Shown in pieces: positions 1-11,261 of a DNA stretch of 29,230 bases (within the stretch, counting starts at the first letter, position 1; each line of letters begins with the position of its first letter). The notes under the pieces were generated by a model, which searched no databases, had not been told where the DNA came from, and was given only the letters and a program-made list of their open reading frames with translations. Both the position numbers and the translations under genes were made by a program. The DNA is from Smittium culicis (taxonomy: Eukaryota > Kickxellomycota > Harpellomycetes > Harpellales > Legeriomycetaceae): assembly GCA_001970855.1 (NCBI GenBank), contig LSSN01002732.1, positions 1 to 29,230 on the forward strand, read 5' to 3'.

Positions 1-1653
1 ATCGTACCAATAAAATTCCGTGATTAAAAAAAAAAAAAAAAAAGCTCTTTCATGGTCAGTACTCTAATATAACTTTAAATCATTGATTTTCCATTAATTC
101 TTAACAATTTTCATTTGCAGTTTGATTTAAAAAAGTCAATACCTGAAAGCGCTTCGAGATTTCATATTTTTTATTGAAAATATATTACAAGTTTTTGTGG
201 AATCAAAGCAATATAACACTTGTGACATGGTTAGTAGTAGTAAAACTGAAGTGAAGAATTTTATTTGATATTACTCTGAAAATAAAAATCTTGTATAATT
301 TCATTTTTTTGAAGTGTCGATGTAAATTAATGGACCTAAAGCGCCGTGGAAATAATATAGTTTTATTCTTTACAATAAAATTAAGGTAATGCTCTTATAA
401 AAAAATTTCTGGAAGCTGGTAAGTATTTTATCCCTCCCCTTAAATTATATCACTTACTTTTTCTGGGCTAATCCTGTTGAAAAAATCCAAAATACTGAAT
501 TTCTTACGATTTTAATACAAAATTTCCATTTGAAAATAAAATTTGCAATACCAATATTATATTGAATTTTAAAGTATAATTATAAGCACACAATTTGTTT
601 TGTTTGCTTTTTAATTCTAAAGATACTTACTATCCTGAAATGCGTTAAAATTAATTGGTTATTTAACAGGTATTTAATTGAACGATTCTCCGTTGTCAAG
701 TTTTGTCTAAAATGCTTTTTTTTATAATTTCTATTAGCTAGAAGGTTTAAAAAATATTTATTTCAAATATTTATTTTCAAATATGTATTTTTTTGAGTTT
801 GAGAAAAAAAAAGCTAGCTTAATGAATTAAAACATGTTTCAAGCGGATTTAGAATGGAGCCTATAATTGGAGAGAAATATTGAAAATCGTTTAAATGAGC
901 TATGCGTCAATGTAAATCTCTACAGGCTTTATTTTTAAATATGAATTAGAAGCTAGTTGGTAAAGGGTTTGAAGGGATGTTGAAAATCTATTTGTTTTAA
1001 AAAGTCAAATTACTTAGTGGTTTACCCCATAAACTTCTGGAAATTTTATTAGTCAAAACAGGATTATCTCCTTATATTCTACTCTGTAGTAGAAAATATA
1101 AAGAATGATTGATGTGGAAATATGATTTATTTTTAGCAATGAGAACAATTGAGAAAAGTAGCGATTGGAGATACCATTTTTTGTCTACAGCCATTCTTAC
1201 ACACACATATGTTTCCCTCATTTTATAGAAACAAGGTCATTGTATTCAGGTTATTCAGCCTATGAAGCTTCCTTTTAATAGTTTGGCACTATTAATAGAG
1301 GGCTGCACATTTCATACTATTTACATTCTAAAGTTTTTTTCCCAATTGGTTTTTTTATTTATAAATAGTATATTTAACGTACCCTATTCCAATATAGTTT
1401 AACAAATAAATATATAAAATAACGATCTAGAAATTGGAATATATCATTATTCTAAAAACCAATTTCTTACTCAGAGAAGTATTTTCACAAAAATATTCTC
1501 TATAAAAAAGAAAGATCCTAGCCGTGGAAACAAAGGTTGTATCCGAACATTAAGATCAGATAAAACACCGAAAATAGGATAGGGCTGGATTCGAACAGAG
1601 AAGAGTAAATAAGAGAGTTTGTATTTAGCCAACCGAAGGATTTAAATCAAAAT
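1..1653. other. AT-rich intergenic region, no gene seen
   Basis: I see no open frame with coding character, no tRNA-like fold and no recognisable repeat family here, only homopolymer A/T runs. The last ~100 bases presumably hold the promoter and 5' leader of the gene starting at 1654, but no diagnostic element stands out. Confidence 0.5.
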
Positions 1654-2254
1654 ATGGCGCTCTACACTGGGAATAAAGTTTCTATTTTAAATTCGAAAAA
1701 AAACAGTCTTTTTGTATATGCATTTTTACATTCAATACTGGCACTCATATGGGGTTTATGGATAGCATATTTACTGATTAGTCTATCTAGCAGTAAAAAA
1801 AGTAAAAATAATGTCGGTGTTTACTCTTTTATAGTTTTTTCATTTTTGATGTTTACTTTAAGCGGATATCTGTTGTTTTCGACGGTGAAGGTAAGAATTT
1901 AATTAATTTTTTTATAATAATAAAAAAATTCCTAAATATATTTATTGAAATTAGAAAATACGAAGAATAAAATCGAATATAAAAACCATAGTATCAAACG
2001 CTGACCCATTTAATATCGAGAGAAATTATTCAAAAAATCACACATCAGTTAGCATACCTATTTTGAATACTAAAAGTAGTTTTAACACTTTGTATAATAG
2101 TACTACTGGAACCCCTCCGCCATACCCAAATAATTGCATTGTCAGTAAATCTATTCCTTCAGAAAAGAAAATAATTAATGCAGGTTCAGGAAATAAAGTC
2201 CGCAATGCCGATAGTTCAAGTACTTTGAAAACTCCCGAATTTAGTATGATTTGA
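1654..2254 (+). CDS. Small two-TM membrane protein with PPPY motif (2 exons)
   Basis: Not recognised as a named family. Exon 1 is 1654-1890 and exon 2 is 1955-2254, giving 178 residues. The intron (1891-1954, 64 nt) starts GTAAG, ends TTAG and is phase 0; reading through it would hit a stop after three codons, whereas splicing joins a second open frame of 99 codons. Residues 19-44 and 54-76 are hydrophobic and look like two transmembrane segments, followed by a basic stretch (KIRRIKSNIK, 80-89) that suggests the C-terminal tail is cytosolic. The tail is Ser/Asn-rich and holds PPPY at 133-136, the PY motif known to bind WW domains of Nedd4/Rsp5 ubiquitin ligases. A role as a Rsp5 adaptor or substrate is inference. 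The ATG at 1654 sits in an AAATATGG context and is the first in frame. A further upstream exon cannot be excluded. Confidence 0.7.
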
Positions 2255-3372
2255 AAATTTCGGCTTTCTACTTCATACCAATTTTATAAATCGTAGAATT
2301 TTCGCAAAACTTTTTTAGCATAACTTAAAAAATTATTAAAAAATTAAAATTATATATAGTCTATATAAAGACTAAAAAAAAATTACCCTTGTGACTTTTC
2401 TGGGGAAGCCAAAAAAAAAAAGTATGGAGAAGGAGCTGGCATTTATTTTCGACCTATTAATGGTATATTAATTATAATGTACACGAATTCTTATTCATTT
2501 CTTTTTGCATTATCAGAACTCACAAAATAATTTACGGCCAATTAATAAAATACTTTAAAAGGTTTCGTGCTCATCCATTGGGGGAAATATAATGACAAGG
2601 CTATGGTGAGGAATGAATATTGCCTTAACGCGGAGTAGTACTGGCCTAAGAATAGAGTCTATAAATATTATGGTCCTGGTTCTAGGCTGTAACGATGTGT
2701 TTTATCGACAATAAATTTATTAGCCTTGGAATATATTTTAATACTAATGTTTGAATGTGCTAGATTAAAAAAGCATATACTAATACAGATGCGATTGAAT
2801 CTTATATGAGCTAATTCTGATATATATATTAAAATACAAAAGCTTGATGAATATAAACTAGACCTTTAATATGAAACGCAATATCCATGAAAATTATAAA
2901 AAAATCATATTCTAGATAAGTAAGTATATGAGATACGGCTCATTGATGAGATGGAATAGATTTAAAAGTGTTTAATACATTTAAAAAAACATATCTATTG
3001 GAATAGAATAAGTAGCACGCATGTATTTTTTTCATAAAGCTTATTGAAATCAGCTTCAAAAATTTTATTAATGATATATTCATACTTGTGATATATATAT
3101 ATATATATATATGCGAACTTTTCTCGTTAAACTAAAAAAAGCTTTAATAATTTCAACATTTTTTTGGTATATATTTCATTTCTCATCACAAATATTATTT
3201 ACAAATTAAATTGAAAAGTACAATAGAGCACTTTTCAAAATACATTTCACAAGAATTAATTATTATCATACAAAACCCATCTAAAAACTTAATGTTATAA
3301 TATAATATAATTTACCTAAATACAAATTTTAATAGAATCATTGTTATTTAACCTCTAATCTAATAATTCTAC
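2255..3372. other. Intergenic region with (TA)n tract
   Basis: No gene seen. A patch at about 2570-2715 is less AT-rich than its surroundings but has no readable frame or RNA fold that I recognise. A TA dinucleotide microsatellite lies at 3091-3112. The last few hundred bases should carry the promoter of the gene starting at 3373. Confidence 0.5.
3091..3112. repeat. (TA)n microsatellite
   Basis: Uninterrupted alternating TA of about 22 bases upstream of the PH-domain gene. Confidence 0.9.
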
Positions 3373-6300
3373 ATGGATAAAAATAATCCAAATCCAAAGT
3401 GCTTTGCGGGATTTTTGTATAAAAAAAGTCGGAATGGAATCTGGCAAAAGCGACTATTTATATTGAAAGAAGACGGAGCGTTTGGATACATAGTTAAAAA
3501 CAAGTGCGAAAAAAAGTACACTTCTATACAGTTTGACTTCTCAAATTCTGTCCTTCTCGGATCCGAAAAAATAGATAATATTAAAAAATTTTATTCAGGG
3601 CATGGGTCAATAACAGTAAAATCATTTGATATATCATGTATTAGTCATCTAGATTTATTACCTTGTATCAATGGACGGAATATTGCCGAGTTGAAAACTA
3701 TGCCGATTTTGAGTATTAAATCAGAAAATATCACTATTCTAAGAAAATGGATGACTCTATTATATTCAACTACAAAAAAAAATTCCACAAAGTCCAATAC
3801 AAGTATGTCTATTGGTTCAAATGAATCAATGAAACATCTTCTTAAAAAAAGAGGAAAGGATATATATCAAAGTAATATCAGAGGAAAAAAAGTTTTAGAT
3901 TCAAACAGAAGCATAAGCAAACTGAAAAGGTATAGCCTGAAAAAAAGATCCATCGATTTTTCACGTTCTAGTATTAGTGGTATGTATGTTGATAAAGGGG
4001 ATCAATTTTTTCATCGCAGTATCATATCCGATGTGGAAGATAGAAATAACAAACTCGCATTGGGAGACACAGTTCTTAAGCTTATAGTAAAAGACAGTCA
4101 AGACTTTGAAGATAGTAATGGACTATCAATATATCAAGAAAAGAGCGATTTGCTGAATAGATTAGAGTCAGCTCTGTCGAAAATTGAAAACTCTCACGTA
4201 AGTGAGTCTGATAGACTTGTTATTCCAGGAAAAAGTCCTACATACGATAAAGATGAGAAAGATGCAAAAGACAGCAAGTATATATCATTAGAATACTCAG
4301 ATTTTAATAATAATAAGAAGAGTGTCGTTTCTCAGATGTCAAAAGCAAACATTCCATTAAAAACTAAAAATTTAGAGCCTAATTATAAAGAAAGCATTAA
4401 TGGGAATAAAAAAGACAATATTAAAAATAGCTCCATTGAAAACATATTTGAGGATACAGACTTTTTTTCCACAAGTAAAACTAACTTGGGCTTGAAATTA
4501 CAGCTTGAAATAGGCCGAGAAAAATATAGTGAAGTTTTATCAACAGAATCTATAAAGAATTCAAATTTTCGCGATATAAATGGGTCTCTCTACTCTGATA
4601 TTATTGATAAATCATGTAATAGGTATGAAGAATCAAAAGAGCTCGAAAGATTCGACTTCAAATCTGACATTAGACACATAGGCAGCAAAAGAGATAAATC
4701 AATAAGGCGTATAAACTCTAGAAAAAAAAGTATCAGGGCTTATAAAAAAAGGAGTGGCTCAAATCTCATAAGAAAGAAAGCGATCAGAGAAACCAAAAAA
4801 GATAAAACAATTAGTTCAGCTTCAAATAAAAATACAGAAGTGTTAAATCTAGATAGCCCTACAAGCTATAGCTCAATATTTTCAGAGAATTCAAGGTTTT
4901 TGAGCGGAGAATCTAATATTTCCAACAAAAATTATAGTTCGTATAGCCATACAAGCGAAAAAAAAAAGCTAAATAAAAATAAATTGGCAGGTAAGCCGAT
5001 AAGACGAGGTACTCTTAGAAAAAGCTTAAAGTTAAAAAATAGGTCAAAAAAAGGAATAACAAAAAATAGCTCTATCAGGGCAGCAAATTCAGGAGAGATA
5101 TCTAAAAAAAAATCTGAATTAGATCCAAACAGAAAAATAAAAAACAATTCTGGCATTAAACGTTTGTCAAATCCAAATAGTGATTCTTCAAGCTCAGATC
5201 TATCAGAAAACTCTAAAATTTACAGAAAAGACAGCCCGTATTATCTCCTTAAAAATAAGAAAACATTTTATAATTCAAATATTAATGAATCTTCATTTAT
5301 CGGAAGCGAAAAGTCGAATATAAAAAGAGGAAAAGCAACAAGAAAAAAATCTATTCTCAAAACTGCAAATAAATTGTCATTATTAAGAAACGATGAGAAA
5401 AAAAATGAATACCCTTCATTTGTATTCGATTTAGATAGTATCCTTTTAAATGACCGCCAAAAGTCCAAAGATACTGTCATACTCGATAATAATCACAGTT
5501 CAAATTTAGCAAGAGCTACGAGTAAAGCTTCTACACACTCTCGAAGATCAAAGAAAAAAGGATCCAAGCTGAATAAGATTGCAATCATAGGAAGTGTAAG
5601 GCGCAGATTTGTTCCAAGGACAAAAAATGCAGCTTGTTTGGTTAAAAATTCTCCGTCGAAAGAAAAGGAAAACGAGCTTAGAACAGTTAACGGTATAGTT
5701 TCTGAGAACTTTGCAGATTCAGAATTGGAACATAAAATGCTAAAAAGAGTGCAGAATGGTGGAAAGAATACTCTATTCGAAAGCAGAAACAATAAATTTA
5801 ACACGAATAGATCGGTAAATGGCACTAACAAAGTCAAACAAGCTAGTCCAAGCTCTTACTCTCTAGGTAGATAAAAATATTTATTAATAGCCATTTTTTA
5901 CATGTGTTTATACGATTTTAAATTATTTATTAGGCGCACATAAAGAGTACATGTTTGAAGATGTTGGCGGCGAATATCTAAGCAGCATATCTCATCAGAC
6001 TAACCTGAATAATATACCTTCTGCTCAAAATGAAACCTTTAGCAATAATAGAAATAATACCAATTTTGCAATAGTCAGCGAAAACGCTTGCACCCAAGGA
6101 TTACATGGCAATCAAAATCCAGATATGTCCTATAACAACGTTGAAATAAGCAGAAATAATTTCCCAATTAATCACGGATACTTATACCAGAATACAGGTA
6201 GGCTAAGACAAACCATATAGTTATATATATATCCCATTCAATTATCTTTATATTATCTTTAAAACAGATTCGAAAAATTTCGCACCAATGATGGGGGCTG

Positions 6301-7748
6301 GGCTATACGGGTATTCTTCAATACCAAACATAGGCTACAATATGTATGACAGCGTACCTTCATATTATTTACAAAACGCAAATCAGAACCCCATAAACAC
6401 ACAGGGTTATATAAATCCAAGTTTGTCTAGAGTTTTTAATAGTACTAATAATATAAACAGCTCAATATACAGCCATGGAGGCCATAATGGCCTCAATTCG
6501 CCAACGAATGACATTTTACCAAACAGAAATTTTCAAATATACAGCGATAGAAACACAAACTATTTAAACAGCATGTACATGCCGGCTCAGGAATCGTATA
6601 AACCTACAAATTCTCCAAGCAATTTATACACCAGAGCCAATACGCCAATCAATCAGAGTTTACATGCCTTACCAATCAATAGAGTGAATAATGGGCCTAC
6701 TTCAGGCTACAGCGCAACTAGAAATTACACTTCAAATAAATATGCGAAATCGATGAGCTCAAATCCACAAGAGGAAATGAAAATCTATGGATCTATCGAA
6801 GGGAATTTGAATTCTAATAGAGTACTTGCTGGGGTCAAAAGTCCAAACATTCTTTATAACGGAGGCACTAACAAAAGCCAAAACAGTCTACAAAAGGGCC
6901 TGAATTCGCAGTATTTTAAGGTTCCAGACGGTAACGTCAGCTCAAATAACCAAAAATATTTATTGGATTGTATTCCAGGAAATAATTCGCAAAAAAACAA
7001 AGGTATAAATGGATTGAAAGACTTCAGAAAGGCTAAAAATAGCAGCCCTCTAGGATCTAGAGGCGTTTATGTGAATTACATTAGGAAGGATAACCAACCT
7101 TTCATTGATATCAAAGATCCTATTACAAGATTCGAACAAAAAGCCAAAAAAGAACCTCCAAGAAACTATGGAAGTTTGAGAGATTTAACACTTTCAACAA
7201 ACAGCTTAGATCAGTCAAAAAAATATATGAGCAGCAGTGGGTTTAACGAATCAAAATTTAGCCTAAAGAGCGAACACTTTAATCAAAACAATTCCATAGT
7301 TTCAGGAATTAAAAAGGTTGGAAAAAATAAGCAGCCATCAGAAAGAACCCTAATCAATTCAAACTTTGCAAAAAATTCTGAAGGTGATTTTGTACTATAT
7401 AAGGAGGGCTATAACTCTCCAACTAAACCTGAAATAGACCAATATGGTTTTTTATCAAAAGGAGGAAATCATAATATTTCAAATAAGTATGGAATGGACC
7501 AAAGTTACCCAAAATATATAAATAAAGTAAACTATTCCAGCATTAACAAAACTAACCCTCCGGACTTCAAGAATTTAAACGAAGGAATGTTTAATAACTA
7601 CAGCCGTAATTTAAATACTAGCATTCAAGGTTCAATGGAAAATCCATATTTATACAGCTCGATCCCAGGAAACATCCAAAATATACCTAAACCAAGATAT
7701 AAAATGCACCCGGCTTCTATGAAAAACACCTTGGAAAAAAGCAGATAG
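3373..7748 (+). CDS. PH-domain protein with very long disordered tail (3 exons)
   Basis: Exons 3373-5866, 5934-6197 and 6268-7748 join into one frame of 1412 residues. Intron 1 (5867-5933, GTAGAT...TTAG) and intron 2 (6198-6267, GTAGGC...ACAG) are both phase 1, and each removes a stop that would otherwise end the frame. Residues about 10-134 look like a pleckstrin-homology domain: GFLYKK at 13-18, WQKRLFIL at 24-31 (first two strands) and a closing helix with the near-invariant Trp at 126 (LRKWMTLL). PH domains bind phosphoinositides or proteins, so membrane recruitment is likely. Residues 135-831 are Ser/Lys/Asn-rich with many R/K-R/K-x-S sites (KKRS, RKKS, RRGT, KRLS) that resemble targets of basophilic kinases. 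Residues 832-1412 are Asn/Ser/Tyr/Pro-rich and probably unstructured. No second domain is visible. The family is not identified. The PH call rests on pattern, not on a search. Confidence 0.75.
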
Positions 7749-8155
7749 TATTTTTGATACATATATTTCCAATAATACTCGGTTAAAAGGAATTTACTAT
7801 CGATTGATATATATATATATCGAAGTGGAGTCCAAAATTATAATTTGGATAAATTTTTATGATATGATGACGCTTTTTACCTATAATTTAAAGAACACTA
7901 TATTTTATTGATACTAATTCATTTTTTCTGTATAAAAAAAGCAATTACTAAATACTGTTTTTTCTTAATTTTTAATAAATCAAAAATAAACACAATGATG
8001 AGTTTTATTGTGTATAAAATGAGTTAATGATGTTATAAAGTGCAAGTATCAAAAAAAAAATTAATGCAAGGTAAGGTGAAGTTATTAGAAGGACGATCGA
8101 AGTGAATTGAATTGAATCGAATTTAAGGGAGGATTTTATTATGCTCAATTAAAGA
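7749..8155. other. Convergent intergenic region (3' ends)
   Basis: This lies between the 3' ends of the PH-domain gene (+) and the CCCH gene (-). It holds a self-complementary TA tract (about 7807-7821) and, on the minus strand, an AATAAA at about 8134-8139 that could serve as polyadenylation signal for the CCCH gene. No gene seen. Confidence 0.5.
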
Positions 8156-9274
8156 TTAGAATGCTGCCTTTGTTGGTTTTTTTGACGCACATCCAAGTGA
8201 TTCCAAATAACCTAAGGTATAATCGCTTTTGCTATCGTTAGACCTTCTAGTTGGACTTGATTCTCTGGAAAATATTTCTAGCGAATCATCTAGCGAGTCA
8301 GTTAGAGACTTTATAGATTCAGTGTCCAGGATAGAGCTATCTTTTGAAAGTTCTAAATTTGAAAAAAGCGATCTTTTATAGTTTGGGCTTTGACCTGGTA
8401 AGTTTCCGTTAGATCCAAGCAAAATACCCGTCTTGTTTTCGAAGTGGTTTTGATTTTTATAAGATTGTAGTTTTTGGCCAAAGTATGGAGATATTTTGCT
8501 TTCTAAATATCTTTCATTGCTTACAGTCATATTTTCAAGACCAGAACGGATCAAATCCAAATTGATAAAATTTCTTTCGTCAATAGATGGACTAGATGAA
8601 CTGTTTTTATACAAAGAGTAATGATCGCTTTTGGGTAACAGATTTTGACGAGAAAGACCAAGTCTCGAGTTTCCTAAAGTCGATGCGGGATTAAATTCAT
8701 ACTTTTTAGTTGCGTTGCTTAATGATTGCAGATATCCTAGCTGGGAGCTATAGTTACCTTCGGAAATGTTTTGAACCATTTCATCAGCGTACATACGATT
8801 TTGAACCGCCTTTCTGTTCAAATAGAGGTCATTGATTGCTTGGCTTGCTTTCTCTGCTTGTAATTTTTTATCCATACGAGATTTGATTAATCCCGCAAGA
8901 AGAGTTTCATATTCCATTTGTTCAACAGATGGATCTTTCTTTGAAACATATGCAAGACCTCTAGTGTCAGGAACAAGCTTATACTCATTTTTACTAGTTA
9001 TAAGCTCGCTAGTACTATGAGCAAAATTGCATCTTATTCCAAATGTACATTTACCCAATGGATAATCTTTGCAGAGAGAAGTTTTGTATTTGCTGTGTCT
9101 ATCTCTGCACCTTTGCTCTACAAATCCATGAGCAAATTTACAGGCATCTCCGTATCTACAAGTTCCATAAAGGATCCAGTTCTTACATTGCTCGGTTTTA
9201 AAAAGTTCTTGTTTGATGTTGATCTTTCCTTCGCTTCCAGATTCAGAGCTAGCTTTGTTAGTGATTGATGGCAT
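8156..9274 (-). CDS. Tandem CCCH zinc-finger RNA-binding protein (TTP/TIS11-like)
   Basis: A single-exon frame of 372 residues starts at a true ATG in an AAAATGCC context. Two C-x-C-x-C-x-H fingers lie near the N-terminus: C30, C39, C45, H49 (CX8CX5CX3H) and C68, C76, C82, H86 (CX7CX5CX3H). They are separated by 18 residues, the spacing known for tristetraprolin/TIS11 proteins, which bind AU-rich elements in mRNA 3' UTRs and recruit decay factors. The lead-in to finger 2 (KYKTSLC) also fits that family. The second finger is one residue shorter than the usual X8. Residues about 118-165 are predicted helical, and the rest is Ser-rich and probably disordered. The motif LGYL(Q/E)SL with a trailing A-T/S-K-K occurs twice, at 179-191 and 354-366, the second close to the C-terminus. 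A role in mRNA turnover is inferred from the family. Confidence 0.85.
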   Translation of the reverse strand: MPSITNKASSESGSEGKINIKQELFKTEQCKNWILYGTCRYGDACKFAHGFVEQRCRDRHSKYKTSLCKDYPLGKCTFGIRCNFAHSTSELITSKNEYKLVPDTRGLAYVSKKDPSVEQMEYETLLAGLIKSRMDKKLQAEKASQAINDLYLNRKAVQNRMYADEMVQNISEGNYSSQLGYLQSLSNATKKYEFNPASTLGNSRLGLSRQNLLPKSDHYSLYKNSSSSPSIDERNFINLDLIRSGLENMTVSNERYLESKISPYFGQKLQSYKNQNHFENKTGILLGSNGNLPGQSPNYKRSLFSNLELSKDSSILDTESIKSLTDSLDDSLEIFSRESSPTRRSNDSKSDYTLGYLESLGCASKKPTKAAF

Positions 9275-11261
9275 TTTAAATGATAATGAGTAAAAGATAA
9301 GTTCAGTGAAGAGGTTAATGAAGAATAATAATTTTTTTTTCCTTAGAGGAGTGAAATAATTTCAAGGTTATTTTTGGTTGAAGGTTGATTTTATGCTGTA
9401 TTAAATATTATTCAAATATGCAAAAGTTAATATATCTCCTTTTGATTGTTGTTGTATAGGATCTTGTACTAACTTCAGATGGAAAGCTTTAAACTGATGT
9501 TGCTTATTATATGATTAAGGTTAAAGTGATATTGCTAATTAAGATATGTTGGAGTGATTGATAATAAAATGAGTTTAAACTTTCTTAAGAAAATATTGGA
9601 ATAAAAATGATACTAATTTTGTAATTGTTAATGAATGTGAATACTTTATGTATTAAATAAACTATTTTCGAAGGGGTATGGATTATAATGGTTTTGAAGG
9701 CTTCAAATGCTAAAAAAAGCGGCGAATGTTTTTGATAATCTTAATTTGATAACTTACTCCTGAAGCTTTTCGATTGACTATTTATATAGTTTTTAATGTG
9801 TTTGGCATTGGGTAAGTTTGAAATAATAATCTAGTATATATTTAGCTGGTGAAGCGAGTTCATAGAGGGGGTAAATGAAGCTAAAATCGACCTAATGCTA
9901 TCATATCACAAATAAGTAAAACAGTATAGTTCATCTACTAGAATAATTATTTAGCATCTAATTATTTCAGAGCTGAACAAAAGCTATTGTTCTTGTAAGA
10001 TTTGATTATGATTAGTTTTTAACAATCGTAGTTCTGGAAAATCACAAACTAAAATGTATAAATCTACACTTATGAAAGCAAATGATTTTCGGTTGAAATT
10101 GGTTGTTTAGTGTGTATAAAAGCAAAAGCTACGCTGTACTATATCCAATCCTAATTGTACTGAGTTACTGTGATTTGTTGCAAATTGTCTCAAACTGAAC
10201 AAACTAAATTTTCAGGATTTCCCTTGAAATCCTCCAAAATTCTGATCTATAGGGGCACATTAAAGTGATATAGCCAAGCTATTGGCCAAATTTGAACGCA
10301 CATCGACGATTTTAACACAATAAGAAACCTCAGAGCCAATGATTTACACAGGTTATCTTATAGCCTGAGACCAAGAAAGGATTGAACAAAAAGAGTGGAA
10401 ATATTCGAATATCTCTGAAACATAAGCGTTGAAGCGAATATCAGTTGTATACTGGAGCCTTGAAAAAAAAATTATACAAAAATTCATACCCAAAAAAAGA
10501 ATTTCAATCGCTTGATATTCGGGAGAAATAAAAGATTTCTCAATTTCTTTACTAGGTTTACTACTAAAAAAAATCTAGATGTCTGCTTTTTTTTTTTTTT
10601 TAAAAAAAAAAGGTTTGATTGTACCTTATGGATTAGACTTAAATCCATACAGTCACTCAATTTCGACTTACATGCCAATATTCAAGTTCAAAGAAACAAT
10701 AATAATTATAATAAATAGCTATCGAAATGAATAATTGTGACAGGCAAAAATCAATCTTATTATAAAGCTCTGATTTTTCGATGCTGTGTATATGATAGGT
10801 CCCCTGCATAGTTTTTTCAGTGTGCTAAAATAAAAAAAAATTTTTTTTTGCTTACTCTACCATCGTATGTAACAATATCTACAATAAAATACCATGTATA
10901 TCAATATAGTGTATAATGTTTTTTCACGAATACTGATCCACAAACCCTTAATCTAATACAAGTCCCAAAAGATTATCACTAATTGATATATACTCTATCG
11001 TTCAAACTATTTATTAAATGAACCAATCTTATAAATGATAAAAAATGTAAACCTATCTTAACATCCCCCATTCATCCCTCATTAAAAAAGAATATAAAAA
11101 AATATGGGCGCAAATTGAAAAAAAATAACATTAAAAGTCAATTTTAATTGTTATTAATATTTTAGGGTACAGCATAAAAAAAAATATAACAAAACAAAAA
11201 TTTATTTAGAGCTAATAAGAAACTAAATAAAGGGCGATTAATCAAAAAAAATTGAGAATTT
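9275..11261. other. Long intergenic region upstream of CCCH gene
   Basis: About 2 kb with no convincing gene. Short open frames near 10484-10718 run through a poly-T/poly-A block (about 10588-10612) and lack coding character. An 8-bp perfect hairpin (AGGATTTC, loop of 4, GAAATCCT) lies at 10214-10233. The interval must contain the CCCH promoter (right of 9274) and the Cdc6 3' flank (left of 11262). Confidence 0.5.
10214..10233. repeat. Short perfect inverted repeat
   Basis: AGGATTTC and GAAATCCT are exact inverted arms around a 4-base loop. Function unknown; it could be chance. Confidence 0.5.

Noticed and set aside
4932..5837. Minus-strand open frames rich in Phe/Leu inside the PH-domain gene
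   Set aside because: They are antisense shadows of a Lys/Ser/Asn-rich coding exon; AAA/AAT codons read backwards give Phe and Leu runs.
8832..9268. Plus-strand open frames over the CCCH gene
   Set aside because: They are antisense to the conserved zinc fingers and have no recognisable features of their own.
10484..10718. Overlapping short open frames on both strands
   Set aside because: Both are built around poly-T/poly-A runs, giving Phe and Lys stretches; there is no coding character, splice context or conserved motif.
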